Positions 1-14,100 of a stretch of 64,000 nucleotides of DNA are shown in pieces. Position numbers and translations under genes: made by a program. Origin of the DNA: Eudromia elegans (lineage: Eukaryota > Chordata > Aves > Tinamiformes > Tinamidae); the NCBI GenBank assembly GCA_003342815.1, contig PTEX01000147.1, positions 248,001-312,000 of the forward strand, read 5' to 3'. Position 1 is the stretch's first letter, and each line of letters begins with the position of its first letter. The notes under the pieces were generated by a model. That model saw only the letters and a program-made list of their open reading frames with translations, was not told the DNA's origin and made no database searches.

Positions 1-121
1 TTCCAGGCCTACCAGAAAGGAGCCAGCCCTAAATATCATATTCTTCCTGCAGGAGGCAAAGTATTAACTTCAGAAGAAGATTACAATTTGCTGTCTGATA
101 AACATTTTCCAGATCCTGTTG
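1..121 (+). CDS. NIBAN1: NIBAN1 exon (first in window; left edge may be cut)
   Basis: Frame starts at base 1 and reads FQAYQKGASPKYHILPAGG..., ending LLSDKHFPDPV plus one base before the donor ggtaagc. This is the end of the PH-domain region. The upstream acceptor is not visible, so the true exon start is unknown. The following intron, 122-1470, shows no coding sequence or repeat that I can name. Confidence 0.9.
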
Positions 122-2108
122 GTAAGCACTGGTAAAAGTTCCACTGCCAAACCTCAAGCTGTTTTCTTTACACAGTCCTCTTTTTGGCTGACTTAGAGGC
201 CAGATTTTTAATGAGGGTAATAGAAGATGCCTGCAGCCTGTTTTCTGACTCAAACTGCCTTTCCAGAATGAACACAGATACTGTAAGTTAACATTCAGAA
301 AAATACTGGATCTTGTGTTTCCAGTGTCCAAGCACAGACACGTTGGAGGCTCTGCAGAGCAAACCCAGAAGCCTGCTCAAGACAGCTATGCTGTTTTCCA
401 GTGCCTTGAAAATATTCCTGGATTATTTGTTTCCATTTTTGGAAGTCAGTTGGCTGTGTTGATTGATACTTGACAATATATCCCACAGAGAGGGCAGGAA
501 ATGTTGCTGAGTTTTTTATTTAACTGGAAGTGCTGTGATTCCTCTTGTTCCCACCCCCAATCCATGAAAACAGAAAATTCTGGGTATAAGGAACTAGATC
601 TGCACATGATCCACTATAAAATCTGAAAAAATCAGAACTGTCATTTTACCCCTTTTTATAGTGCTAAAACATTTGTTCCACAAGACTTCTTCTGGGAAGG
701 ACTTCTTGTAGCTGGAATCTGATGCAAAGTATGAAACAAAATTATTTTTATCTCTTGATCTATAAATTATCTCATACAGTAGCTTGTGGACACAGGGACC
801 AAATTCAGACTGAAAGGTAAACTGGATTGGAAGGTACGCTGTTCTTTATTTGCTTTACCTTCAAGGACTTGAAATATCAACTCAAAAGTTAACATTGCAG
901 TTGTTCTGTTTGAAAACATTAGAGTTCAGGAAATAGCTGCTGTTCCTGTAAGGTTTAATGCAACTTTTCAACATGTTCTGTGGAGGAAACCCGAGTTGCC
1001 CACTTAATTATTTTCCGTGAAAGCCTTGCTCCCCAGCAAGTCTGACAAAAGCACAAGTTCTTTGTTGCCCCGCAGATCCAATGCAACATAAGCCTTGATT
1101 CTTGACAGCTATGAACTTTGTCCTGACAAGAGTTTCTTGGACAATTTTTCCAAAAGTGTGCATTTTATATCTAGATTGAATACAAAATAAGAGCATACTA
1201 AGCTGTGTAATACACTGAAGTGATTGGTGCCTGCTGATTTTGCAGGTCCAGTGTGTACCAGGCTGCATCCTTACCTCAGGAGTTAATTATTTGTGTCAAG
1301 GTAGAGACAGCTGAGTTTAAAACCTGGTTTTCTGATGTGTCGTGCCTTCCTGCTTGCAAAAAAATACTATTTTAACTGTTCTTTCTCTGCTATCACTAGA
1401 AGATGACCAGAACCATTGTGCATCATAAACCTCAGTAGGTTTTAAATTGGGCTATCTGTATTTTGCTTAGGTTGTAATGAGAAGGAGGGTGCCCAGGCCT
1501 TTGTGCAGCTGCCGAAGGAGTTTCCCGTGTACCTGTGGCAGCCGTACTTCAGGCACAGCTACTACTGCTTCGCGGAGCCCGAAGCGCAGCGGCAGTTCAG
1601 TGCGGTGCTGCATGACTGCGTGAGACACTCCAACCACGGTAAGCACGAGAATGCCTTCCATTGCTATACCATTCGCCCTGGTGCAGCTTTGAAGGCCAAT
1701 GACAATAATTGTAGAAAAATGAAAGAAAAACAGAAGTTTTTCTTTCTTCTTTTTTTTAAATATGCTTATTTTTCAGTGCCTAGAGGAAGACCTGCGTTAG
1801 CTTCTTGCTTCTCGCTTTGCGCCTGGATCTGCAAAGTTGGCAAATGCATCATAGGTGTAGCAGACCACGTTGTACAGTGCTGAGGGAATTTGTCTCATTT
1901 TAGTAATGTTAAACATAAATCACCAGCAGTCAAACACTTTACCTTTTTTTTAGTGTTTTCTTTAGATAGCATTTCAAACTCTCAGCTACGGCTAAGCTTC
2001 GTAGTTGGGATATGAATTGTCTGTAAATCAAAATATTGATGAATTTTAAATTTTACTTCCTGAACACATAAGACTAAAATATCTTTAAAGAAACTTGTGA
2101 CTTGCTAG

Positions 2109-2146
<38 letters not shown>

Positions 2147-5100
2147 AGGAAAAAAGGCTCCTGTGGACTCCAAAGAGCATTTGTGAGTTGGTTCCTTCAA
2201 AGTAATGCCTTCCTGTTTTTTAGATGAAAGGGTTGATGTGGTTTTTCTTTTTCCATCAAACTGATTTGACTTCCCGTTTGGTGTCCAAGCTTTTCTGTGC
2301 CTTTCCAGGCTTTTCCGCGTCTTCTGTGAATCTTTTGAGTTCCACCTGCTCCTCCTGCCCTTGGTAGGAGATGAGAAGGCTCAGGAACTTCTCTAGCAAT
2401 TTCAGCTGCTTGGGGCTCAAGCCTGTGCTTGGAGATAAATGTAGTGAGTCAAAAGTTGTTTTTACTTGCAGCTGCAGTGTCTCGCAGTGTTTTCTTAGCT
2501 GTCACTGGTGTCTCTTTGCCACCCCGTTACCAACGGACTGGTGTCCCATACCATCTTTTTGGCGTCCTTGTCAGCTACTTTTCTTTTTCCCAAGTCTCCA
2601 CTGCCAAAGATAGTCCAGGCCTCCTCCAAGGCTTGGTTTCCACTATGAACACAAACATTTCTGTGTTTCTAGGCAGTCTCCGGAGATGCACAGATGCTCC
2701 GGAGATGCACAGATGCTCCGGAGATGCTCCGGAGATGCTCAGTGCTTGGTGGTTGCAGGTCACTAGTGTGGCCTTTGCAGGGCACCACGGGATTCTCCAG
2801 CCTGCTGTTCCCTCACCTGGAATGCCCTAGGCCCCCTTTTCAGCTGGTTTGCCAGCTCTCCCTGAGATGAGCGAGCCAGAGCATGCCTTTCTGTCTCACC
2901 TTGGTATGTGCAAACCTAAATAAGTGACTTGGTGTGAAAATTCAGTATGCAAAAACCCTGTCGCAAGCACTACGAAGGCAGTTTCACAACTAGATTAACT
3001 TTGGCTGAAGGCTGTGGCCCAGGAGGAACACACATTCACTTGGCACTTTCACATAGGTTGAGTCTATAAAGACTGAGTAAATATTCCATGTATAGCTGCC
3101 AGATGAGCCTAAATTCCCACAGCATTCTTAAAGGAAAAGTTTGCCCTTGTGGCTTGTAGCTGTGTTCAGTCCATCCTTGTAATATCCATTCTTCTGCAGA
3201 GAACTGTAGAATGTGGTAAGGAGATGGGGATCCCATCAAGTTTTCCTGGCACTGTGAGTCTTCCATGACTTGACCTTTTCATTAGACTTGGATTTTTCAT
3301 TTCCCTTCGCTCAAGCAAGTGTAACAGGCCTGACAGAACTCTTGGCAGCTTTTGTTTTGTTTTGTTTTGTTTTAAACTGAAGTTCAACACATCACTCTGG
3401 GGAACAATTCTGANTTGGCGAAAGATGGGACTAGATGACCTCATAGGTCTTTTCCATCTCTTAATGCCTCCAAGTCTGTGTTTCATTATATTTTATGTCT
3501 CAGCTGCTGCTAATTTATGCATCTGTTCCAGGATTTCTCCCACTCCGTTTCTTCTGCAGTCAAGTTTTTATCTGACAGACGATTCTTAATGACAACAGAT
3601 AATCCTTATCAAGGCTCATTCTTTTTGTTCAATAGACTAATTGGTAGATAAAGACAATCTGGAATAACACCTACAACTACACTGGTAATAGCTAAGGAAA
3701 TGCAAAAAAAAAATAGAGAAAGGTGAAGTTTAAAAGTTTAACTGCGTGCAGAAATAGCTCCATGAAAACCTAGCACCGCAGAAGAGGATCGAGCGGGAGA
3801 AGGAGCACCGGCTACGGCACCGCTGTCTCTGGAAAGTGCTGTTACAACTTTTGCCAGGGCAGATTTTGGCAAGCACAGGAGAAAGACAGATGTTATGTCT
3901 GATCAGGAGTTGCCTTCCAATCTCTTCTCTAAGCTGTCTCTAGTTCAGAAAAGGAATGCATTGTGCTGTTGTTTAGGAAAAAAATCCAAAGGAATCTTGG
4001 GTTAATGCATTTGCTTTGTCCCAAGAAGAAGCGTTAAACCTTCTGTGCTCCTAACTGCTGCTTGCTGAACAGGAAACTTCAGTGAATCAGCGTGTGGTCT
4101 CGACCTGATATTTATTCCTGGTATTTAGGTATTTCCTCTCTTGAGAGTCCTTCTTTGTAAATAACTGGTCCAGCCTGTGTTGCAGGGTTTTCTGGTCAGA
4201 AATCATGGTCAGAAGTGTAATTTACAATAGCATTTGGATTTAGTGGTTGCTTCTTGCAGGTATGAGTCAGATGGATGGGTTGTGGTTTTCTCCTGCCTCA
4301 TATTCATGGGAGTTTGTCATCCCTGATGAATTTGCAGTTCCAGGGGGATTTTGTCCTTCGTTGTCAATGGAATAGGAGGACCTTTTGCACCCTTCTAGGA
4401 AATAGTTCAGACAAAATACATCTGAAAACTTCAAGATGTGTTTAAACTGATCAGAAGCTGACTGGTTGTGGTATTAGGAAGTAGAACTGGACTAGATTCT
4501 GTGAATTACACTGACAGTTACTTAACCCAAGTACAGAACTTGTGACAGCTCCGTGATTCATTTGGGCGACTCACATTTTGATCTCTGTAGCTGTTCTGTG
4601 CAGTTGGCTTTCTCGATGCCTCAGGATTTTGAGAGATTTTGAGGATTTTGAGGCAAAAGACTTTTGGGGTTTTCAGTGTTTTCTACCTTAAGTTGTGCCT
4701 TAATTTATTTTTTCCTATGTTTGTAGGGAAGAACTCTTAAACATTCACTGTTGCTTAAAAAATAGCTGTTCTTTTCAAGCCTGTAAAGAGCTAAGGTCTT
4801 CATCTATGTATGATTTTATATAGTATTTGCAGATTTAAAAACTTTCCATTTTTTTAAAGAAGTTGTTGACTTATAGTCAACTGTAGTAGTGTCAGTAGGG
4901 TAGTGTGGAAGGAAGTAGCTCAGTTATTTTTAGCTGAAGTAGCAGACCCTATTAAACTAAGCACATTGAAAGTAGGTGGACATCACAGTGACAGCATGTG
5001 TTAAAAACATTTCATTTACTGAGCTATTTTCTATGTGGCTCTGTTAAATAATCTCCCAGTTTTGTAAGGCTATTATTTATATAAGAGAATAACATATTTG

Positions 5101-8100
5101 GACAATTTACTGCTTTAGCTGAAGTTGCTATTAAAAATGAAATATCAGGAGGCTGTGTGAGTGCCCAGATGTTGTCCCAAAAGTCAATGTTCCCAGCTGA
5201 TGAGATACCAGATTATTTTGCTACTAAGTAGATCTGGACACGTCTGAGTAGTAATGGCACTGACACATGTTATTAGGAGTATTTAGTATAAACTAAGGAC
5301 AAATCGTGGTGTTAGTGGTGAGGAGTCTCACGAAAGAGTGAAAACAGAGAGAAAAGGAACAAATGAAGCTCATCTCGGGGAACCTTCACGATTTTTTTTC
5401 CTACCATCACTATCCTTGTCATCATCATGACTTCGGCTTTGAAAAGTCATGAGTGATCTGGCCTGTCTTTTGAGTGAAGAAACACTTGTTAATAACAGCC
5501 AGGAGATGTTTTTTTCAATACTGTGTCAAGTGATGGTCCTTGCTGCTAGTGTGGTATTCATGGCATGACTGGAAATCCTTTATAACTCCTAAAATTTGCA
5601 TTTTATTACAGGGCATTACTGAAGGGCTTCATCACTTTCATGCTACGTCCAAAAAAAATCCTTGTCCATGTTACTGTCTCTCTAAGAGTACAAAGAATAT
5701 GCTATGTGCTATGTGAATGCAGATGAAGTCTCTGAGAAATTTCCCTTCCCTACAATTTCACTTGACTCATCCCAATGAAAAGAGAAAAAAAGAACTTTCT
5801 CAGGAAGTATCCTACAAATGATGTGCTGCAAAACAAATTCATAGCATGGCAGTTCTGGGGCTGTCACATTGTTGGCTTTTTGTTGGGAACATACTGAACA
5901 TCACTCATACAGAGGACAAATTTGGTGTTTTGAGAGCTTTTGAAGCTTCTTGGGCCAGGATCCTATCTTACGTGTCTTTTAAGCACTGTGCACTGGGCTT
6001 ACAAGGTGACTAAAACTGGAATTATCCAACCTTCAAAAGACCCTTGTGGAGATCTAAATGCAAATTCTTGATAGATTTGGTGCATCTCTGTGCTCTTTCT
6101 TCCCCCTGCATGGTCCCATTGCTATTCCTTCTGTGCTGTGTTTCGCTACAAAGAGCATTTTTTGGAAGATACCTCCTTTAGGACGGTTTAGTCATGGATT
6201 TCTGGATCCACATGCATGTAGAAGAGTGCCAGGTCATAAAAAATAGTTTAGGTACCTGTGTGATGGGTTGAGGCTGCATGCTTTCTTGGTGGATGGAAGA
6301 GTCATCATATCTATGTATGTCTCCCTGCTTTTTTTAGGGAAGGAAAAGTCTTGTAATGCCCATAATCTAACTTGGCAGTGGTGAGAGACCCACTCAGGGG
6401 ATCGACCTCTTCCTGACACAGAGCTGGGTCTCCCCACTGTTCTGTGCTCCAGGTGAGGACGATCTGTCCAACTTGGCCGCTTTAGCAGGAGGCATCAGTT
6501 CCTGCCTTCCTTGTAGCTCTAGGTTGGCCTGAGCACCGTGGAATACAAGAAATGGGCATAATGATTAAAAAATGCAATACCATAGATATTGTGCATATGT
6601 CTGCTCCATTTAATTCTTTCCTGGAGCAACATTTTCAGACTTGGCTGCCTAAATTTAGGTACCAAAATAGGGAGGTTTCCACAGCGTTGAGACTCCATGT
6701 CTCCCATTGGTGCTGTAGGTATTCAGTACCATTAAATCAGGTAAATAGATTTGAAATTAGACCCTAAGCTTGGATTTTTTTATTCTGATTCTGTTTTATT
6801 CGCCTCAGTCTGAAACTTTCTCTATAAAAAAGCTCTTTTTTGGAACAGGAATCTGAAGATTTAAAGCAGTGCCAAGGACCCGGAGAAGCCAGTCTCTAGG
6901 AGTTGGATATTAGCAGTCATTGGAGTGGGTCTGAATTACAGCTACAGTGCATTTCTTTCTCCTTTTTCTTTACTCCCTATTCCCAGGACGATAATCATGA
7001 AGGAAATGCCTGAAGTATTAACAGTGCTGACATTTTTAGCATTCTCATTTTTTTAATCCTTTATATGTGTATGCCTGAGAAAACAGTCTGAAATTTCTTC
7101 CAAACATTATTTCGTCGTCATTTTACTAGGTCTTCTCATTTCCTGTGTGAAATTACCAACTACTGTGTTTCCCCCGCTATTTTGCTATTAAAAATAGAGA
7201 AGCTGCTGTTACTTTTGGTGCCGGCATATAGAGAAGTCTCTGTGATAAGCAGGAAAATACTACTAGCTAATTCTAGGAGACACGGTTTCACTTCACGATT
7301 TTGTATTCTTTCATTTGGTTTAATTTCACCTCCTCATTCTGATAGTCACCTTCCTAATACAGGAAGCCAAGGGCTGCCCTCTCAAATTCCACCATAAAAG
7401 AGAAAAAGAGATACATTAGACAAGAGAGAAGTGCAAAATGTACTTCTATCTTTATGCAGGCAATTCTGACAAATTTGGCTATGAAAGGAGAAGGACTAAG
7501 GTGCCTTTGGTTTTCTTTTTCTCTGAGTTTTATAGCTCCCGCTATCTGTGTCTACATTTCCTTTTTGCAGCTATAATCTTAACAGGCAGGTGTTTCTCCC
7601 ATAATTATTTTTAGCCTTCCTAAGTTAGATGTGCATAAGGCTTAATGCCTTTTAGGGTAGAATGCAAAAACTCAACTTGTTGCTTTGATAAGGATTGGGA
7701 AGATGACATTAAATGCTTCAGCTGAGGGAAAAGTTACATATGTATACATTTTTTTTTTTAAATCTTTTATCAGGCCTATACGGTGATACAAAATCTAGGA
7801 AGGACTTAGCATTTCTTCTATGAATGAAGGCTTGAGCCCCCGCTTTACCAGCATGTTTTTGTTACGCTACATCATTCCTTCAGCTTGGCTTTTGCTTTTC
7901 TAGTAAGTCTCCCTTGTTTATACTGCAGTTTGGATTTTCAGTCCGTAGGAGGCATATTCATTCTGAAATGTCAAGATAATGCCAGTAAAATCCTGGTTGC
8001 GATTATGTTCTTCCTACCTCTTGTCACCTCTGCACCCTGCCTTGATCTTCATTTTCACATCAAAGCGTGGTGTGATGCTCGACAACTACCAAATGCTACC

Positions 8101-11100
8101 CACCCCCTGCCCCTGTTTTAGTAGATGTGAAGATCCTTGTTTGTACATGTTTAAGACTGTTGTCAGGCTATAACTTGACAAGCTGCCCCAAGATTGTGGC
8201 AGAAGAAAATCTCATCTCAAACTGGGGTATGGTAGATGGTTCATAAGGCACCTTGTAGTCCTTGGAAATGAAAGATGCTGTGAATCCTCTTGTATATGTG
8301 TACAGTGCTCTTCTGTTTTAGACTCCAAGACATGAAGCTGCTGTTTCCAGCAGAGGGAAGTAACTTGGAATCTGTCTCTTCTTGCTGTAGACTGCTTTAA
8401 TACTGGCATTAAATACTGCAAAACAAATAGTTAAACCAAATGAATATTGGCTTGTTGTTCTCTGCAGGAACTTGTGCTGCAAAACTTTATTTGCTATAAA
8501 TACAGTGCATTACTGCAGGGCTGCATCCTGTTTGGAAGTGACCTCATCTAGTTTCTGTTAGTGGTTAGCAGTTTTATACCACATGATCTATGAATAATAA
8601 GTACAGTGCTCTTAGGAAACCATCGGAACTGTGATATTGATGCTTCTCAGACCCAAAGCATTTTACTTTTCTTCATGATGATATGGGTCAATAATATGAC
8701 AGGGCAGTACTATGACAGGACTCGCTTTATAAAATGAAGCTGTGTATCCTGTTATTAAGGTAAGTATTTCTAGAGGTGCTGTAGCTGTGACACAAGCCCT
8801 TTGCAAGCTCTCTTTCCCTGGAGCCCAGTTCACAATCTGTTCTCATCTTCCCCACGTTGCAGATGGATTTGCTTAGATTTTCTTGCCTGCTCTTCTCTTG
8901 GTCTGGAAGCCTTTGCTTACTTTTTGGAGCTAGAAATTACCAAGAAGCTGATGTTTTGGAGTTGAAGACCATTGCCTTTCGAAGGGGCTGGCTGTACTAT
9001 GCCCTTAAGGAGTGCTGAGAGCCAGCGTGGCTGCTTTTCCAGGTGTAGTGATGTGGTGTCTGGCAGGTCCAGCCTATACCTTGGGTGCCTGGGGGCCGAC
9101 TGCAGTGGGCTCTCTGCAGCCCGTTCTCTTAGCGTCCCAGCCGGCCCCCTCCATGTGCTGATATTACTCATGCCTCGCCCCGGAGAAAATTGCTCATCAG
9201 TACATGGAAACCGTGTGAGCAAAAGACAATACTTTTTGCAGGTCCTACTCACAGCCTAGGTGACTATGACCAGAAATAAACCCTCAAAATTGCTGTTCTG
9301 GGAAACTTGTGCTAAAAAGATCACTCTGAAGCAGGGAAATTTCATTCTTCATCATGCTCATTTATTCTATTAATTATTCTATTTTTTATTCTAACATCCT
9401 GCTGTCTTTATAGTATCATGAGAGGCTAGGTCAGTACCAGATAGCTCCACAAAGAGATTTTTGAGCATGGTGGGCGAGCTGCCCTGCTGCCTACACACCT
9501 TTACTTGGTAATTGCTAATAGGCACCGCCGCAGTTGCGAGCCAGACTGCATGGTTTTCAGGTGCTGTTACTTGCAGGGCAGAATGTTAAACCAAATTTCT
9601 AGCAACTTTCTAGCTCGGTAACGTATATTTAGAGATTAGTACCGCTGGAAGCAGGTGAAGTCTGAGTGGATTACTTCTGGATATTGTTGGTCAGTTGGTT
9701 ATGTCAGCATCGGCATTTCTTTAATCAAAAGCTGTGTGCTGCGAGCTCACACTTGTGGATTTTGCTTGAAGCCTGGTTCATCAGCCTCATCTCAAGCTCA
9801 GCTTTTTGTGAAATGTCAGCCAAAACACTTCAGGTTATTCACAGTGGTTTAGTTAGTGTTGGTAAAGCACTTTGTCCGCTGTTGAAATATCCTTTTAATA
9901 TTGCTAATAATAACAGTTAAAGATTTACTACAGGAGAAGCCCTTGAGGGGGCAGAGCGTTTACTGTGTTGCAATGGGGCTGTTCTCCTTATGTTGAAGAG
10001 CAGCGCATTCAGCTTTGACACATCGTAAAACACCCGCCTGCAGTTCTTTGGCTGCCCCAACAGCGCAACGCTGCAGTGCTGCAGCCAAGTCCAAAAATCA
10101 GTGAGTCCGGTTGCAGAGGCCGTGGAGACGCCGCCAGGAATCGCAAGCAGAGGCACCTTGTAAATCAGGGCAGGTAGAAATCTCTGGGCACCTGGTTTTG
10201 GCATCTGGCAGGTCCCATGAGGAGCGGAGGAAATGCTCCTCCGCTGTCTAAGTTTCACCCATCATCCCAAACACAGACGTTTGCAGGCAGCTGCGTGAGA
10301 GCTCCAGCGGGCCGGGGACGAGGAGTGCCTGTGTTGTGCTGACATGAATTTGATTGTTGCCTTTGTGGTTGGTTAAGTGAGAAACAGTCTGTCATGTGTT
10401 TTAAACAGCCACACATGTGGTTGTGGCTTGCTGGCTGGATACCAAGATATGCCGTGGCTAGCAGCTACCTGGGCTGGTTGGGATGTGTAGCTCTAAAGGC
10501 ACCTTCCTTCAGCTGAGGGCAGCAATGAGCAGCCTCCAAGCAGGTCAGAGCATTGACCGGCATTGAGATCCAGAGCAGACATTCTGCAATGCCGTGAAGA
10601 TGGATCATCTGAGCTGAAGTGCCCGAAGACGCTACTCCAGATGTGCTGAAAAGACACCATTGCAGCTAAAGGTGGAGAGATCTGTGGCACTCCTCCTTCC
10701 TTGCAGTGAGACCTATTCCTAGAAATAAGAGCTTGGGGGTGTTTTACCTGGCATGAGAGCAGTCCATGCAGGGATAGCCTGGAGTCGCTGGAGCAACAAA
10801 CCCCCCTTAGCAGTGTCTACAGAGGAACTGAAGCCACTCGTGTGCCACAGGGAAGCTTCTCTCTGTGTGCTCCTTTCTGTGGGATTGAGCAGAGCCTGCT
10901 CTGCCTGCACGAGACGTGCAAATTCTGGCATGTGTGTGAGGAGTGGTGGTGTTTGCAGAAAGGAGCATTAGTGAATGGCTTGCAGAGGGAACGTATTGCA
11001 GGTGAACACGCTCATCTGTGTTTCTTGTTAAAATCTGGGTATGGGCAGACAGCATTTCTCTGCGGGAATCCTTACCCTGGAGCTCAGGGAGAACAGGCGC

Positions 11101-14100
11101 GGGTTTGTTTTGCTCTCCCCGGAGAAGGGGATGTTATATTCCCTAGCAGCGCAGACAGGCACGTAGCTGCAGAGCTTCCGATGTCGGAGCACCGCTGGCA
11201 GCCGCTGCCTCCGTCCTCCCCTCGACCCTTAGGAGAAATTCGGGGTCACGCTGTACCCAGTCTGCGCCGGTCACTTAAAAACCATCCAGAAAGCGTGGAG
11301 TTTATAGACAGCATGTGTGTTGCAGAGAGATATTGGAGGAGCAGACCTCGTGTGCGCCGTATGTCTCTTTGGACACTGGTACATCCCATTTACTGAAGAC
11401 CATGCTTGTCCTTGCTGAGGTCCTGGAGGAAGCGAACGACCTTCTGCCTGCTGCAATTCCCTTGTCTGAAGTCACGTGTCTCCTCAGGAGCTCCTGCACC
11501 GTCCAAGGCATGGTCAGTGCACGGTGCTCAATGCAGTCCCGTCCTCCTCTGGAAAGTGAGAATAAATTCCCACAAACTAAGCAATTTGTAGTAGAGTTTG
11601 AAGAGCAAAGCTTCCTTTTTACCTCAGGCTCTACTGATAAGAAGGCTGGAATTAATTGTGGTTTTCTGCTGTGCATGGGGGAGAACATGAGATCTGGGTG
11701 GATTGAAAGGAATTGCGCTCGTTTTCTCTGCCTCATCCTCCCACTTCTCCATGGGGTTGAGGATGCTCCGAGGAGAGGGAAAATGCTCCTTGAGCTTGGG
11801 ATTAAAACTGGCCGTTCCTCACGGGAAGAACTGGCCCGGCATCGTGGCGACCACGGCCAAGAGCAGCCCCGCGGGCCTCGCCTCCCGTCCCTTCATCCGT
11901 CTGCGCGAGGAGGGAGCCCAGCTGCGAGTGAGCAAAACATGTGAGTCACCTCGGAGGGAGTACTGCAGGCCAGCCAGGCCTGGCCCTGGCAAGGGCAGCG
12001 CCGCCTGGCCCTCTCGTGGCCAAAATAGTGCTGATTTGGGGCTTTTCTGCGCGCGAGAAGCTTTTGCACATCAGGTTTCTGCTGTTTCCCGGGTCGAGTT
12101 GCAGATTATTGCATTAAAGCCAATGTTGGATGCTCGTTTTCTTCAGAACAGCCTCAGGGAGTGGACGTTTGATGATATTTTAATGTTCCTGAACCTCCAA
12201 GTATCTGCAAAACAGGGACATCGGTGCCACCCTAAACATGAATGTCGTCGGGAGGCTCTGCTGGATGCACGCAGAGTAGAAAATTGGATGGAGAAATGCT
12301 GCTTAATATTTTAAAGTTGTTGACTGGTGAATTGCCTGTGTTGCTGTTTTATTTTCCTTAGATTTTCTCAAGCAGACCACCTATGAAGTGGAAGCATTTT
12401 TAGAAGCCATTCAGTTCTTCCGTCAGGAGAAAGGCCACTACGGGACATGGGAAATGATCACTGGTAATGAAAAACAGGTAAGCAAAAAAACCTCCTAATT
12501 TTTTTTTGGCTTTGGCTGCGGAGTCTATTAGGACAGTAAAAGTAAGAAGGCTTCTTGGAAAAAAAAAAAGGTGATTTTAAGAAAAAATGCAATACTTACA
12601 ATTACCAAAGATACTTCTTTCTGATAAACTTTCAGGATATAAGCAGTATTTTTTTTAAATTAAGCGTACTGTGAATTTTTACTACAAAGTGAAAGAAGGT
12701 GTGCTGCATAGCCAGGGTGTCAGACAGTTCGTGCAGTCTTGTAGGGATGGCCCCGTTTCCGCAGGAGGTTCACACATCTGCCTTAATTATAGTAGATGCC
12801 GCAGAATCCGGTGGTGAGTAGATAGATGCTGGGCCTGAAGCTGAAGACTTGTCATGTTTGTTGCTGTTTATGGTTTTCCTAAAACAGTGAAACCAAAAGA
12901 GTAAACATCAAACTTGCACGCTGTCTGCATGCAGCAAATACACTGTTCGGTGAGTTGGGCTGCACTGTGTTTTTCTACCTTTCTGCAGTTGCTATTCTGC
13001 AGGTAAGGTAACTGTCTTTGTTACTAAATACAACTGTTTGCAGTTACTTTTGGTCTAATGCCTCCAGATGCCGATGTTGCAGATCAGGCTCTATGATGGC
13101 CAGAGCAGCAGCTAAGTGTAAATTTTGAAGAATGTCCTTATTTTGTTTTTCCCCTTGTTTTGCGAATTGAACTTTTAGTCATGAGCGCATAAACCCGTTG
13201 GTCTGGTTCTTGTTCCAGGCTCCAGACTGAAATAGTGTCGCGTAGTAACAGTCACGCTTGAGCACCAAAAGTTTGTCTGATCAATATTTAAAAAATGGGA
13301 GGCTAAACTTACAGTCTTCAATATTTAAGAAGTGGGAGGCTCAACCTATAAACTTTGAGCACCTGAATGAATCGACTTGGAGCATGGACGTTAGCCAAAG
13401 TAACTGTTGATCTCGAGGGTATTACTCCAAATGCACTTTAGTGCAACTGAATTACTCAGGCCCTGACTTATGCATTTTTTTCCAAAACATGGAGTGCTCA
13501 GCAGCAAATATTTACTTCAGTACCAGCTGCTGGGTGTTTTCCTGATGAAATCTGGCTTTCCTTTGGGAAATTGGAAAAAGCCTGAGGGGGAGTTCAGAAG
13601 TCAGCATTTTATTTTAGCAAAACAGATCATCCTTCTAGGAAAAGCCCACCTTGACAAGCCTGAAAAAAATGTGGAAATTGGAGGAGAATCTCTAGACAAT
13701 ACCTTCCCCATGGCTTTTATGTCAGAGATCAAGGTTTCTTGTGAACCTCTAATAATTAATACCGTACTATAAGGAGTTCCATCATTGCTTTAAAAGGGTT
13801 AACTAGGACATAATTCCTTGACACACCTGCAAGGGTTTTTTCTTCTCATTCCTCCCTCAAGTCATGGAACTAAACACTGCTAGTTTCAATTGCATTTTAA
13901 TTCTCCCATTGCTTGCCAACTGCTTACTCATAACCCATGTACCTCAAGAGGACTATAATCAGAAGACATCCAGACAGTTAATGCTATTATCTTTTTGGTA
14001 ATAGTTCTTTCTGTAAGTATAGCGTGTTCTCATGCATGCTTTGACCAAGCAAAATAATTGTTTTAGGCAAATATCCAAGCTGAGTGAATGGCTTGGAACA

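Larger units (their letters stand above)
1639..12361 (+). other. NIBAN1: large NIBAN1 intron (10.7 kb)
   Basis: This is non-coding as far as I can see. It contains a 31-base poly(A) run (2114-2144), a small GC-rich minisatellite (2678-2741), a TTTTG array (3350-3373) and a CR1 fragment (~3405-3475). The part from about 10.5 to 12.2 kb is more GC-rich and has a few open frames of 180-210 codons. None resembles a known protein, and none is bounded by splice sites that would fit the NIBAN1 phase. Confidence 0.85.

Noticed and set aside
11315..12314. Overlapping open frames of 203-209 codons in the large NIBAN1 intron
   Set aside because: No known protein content and no splice sites in the NIBAN1 phase; they lie in a GC-rich patch where chance frames are common.
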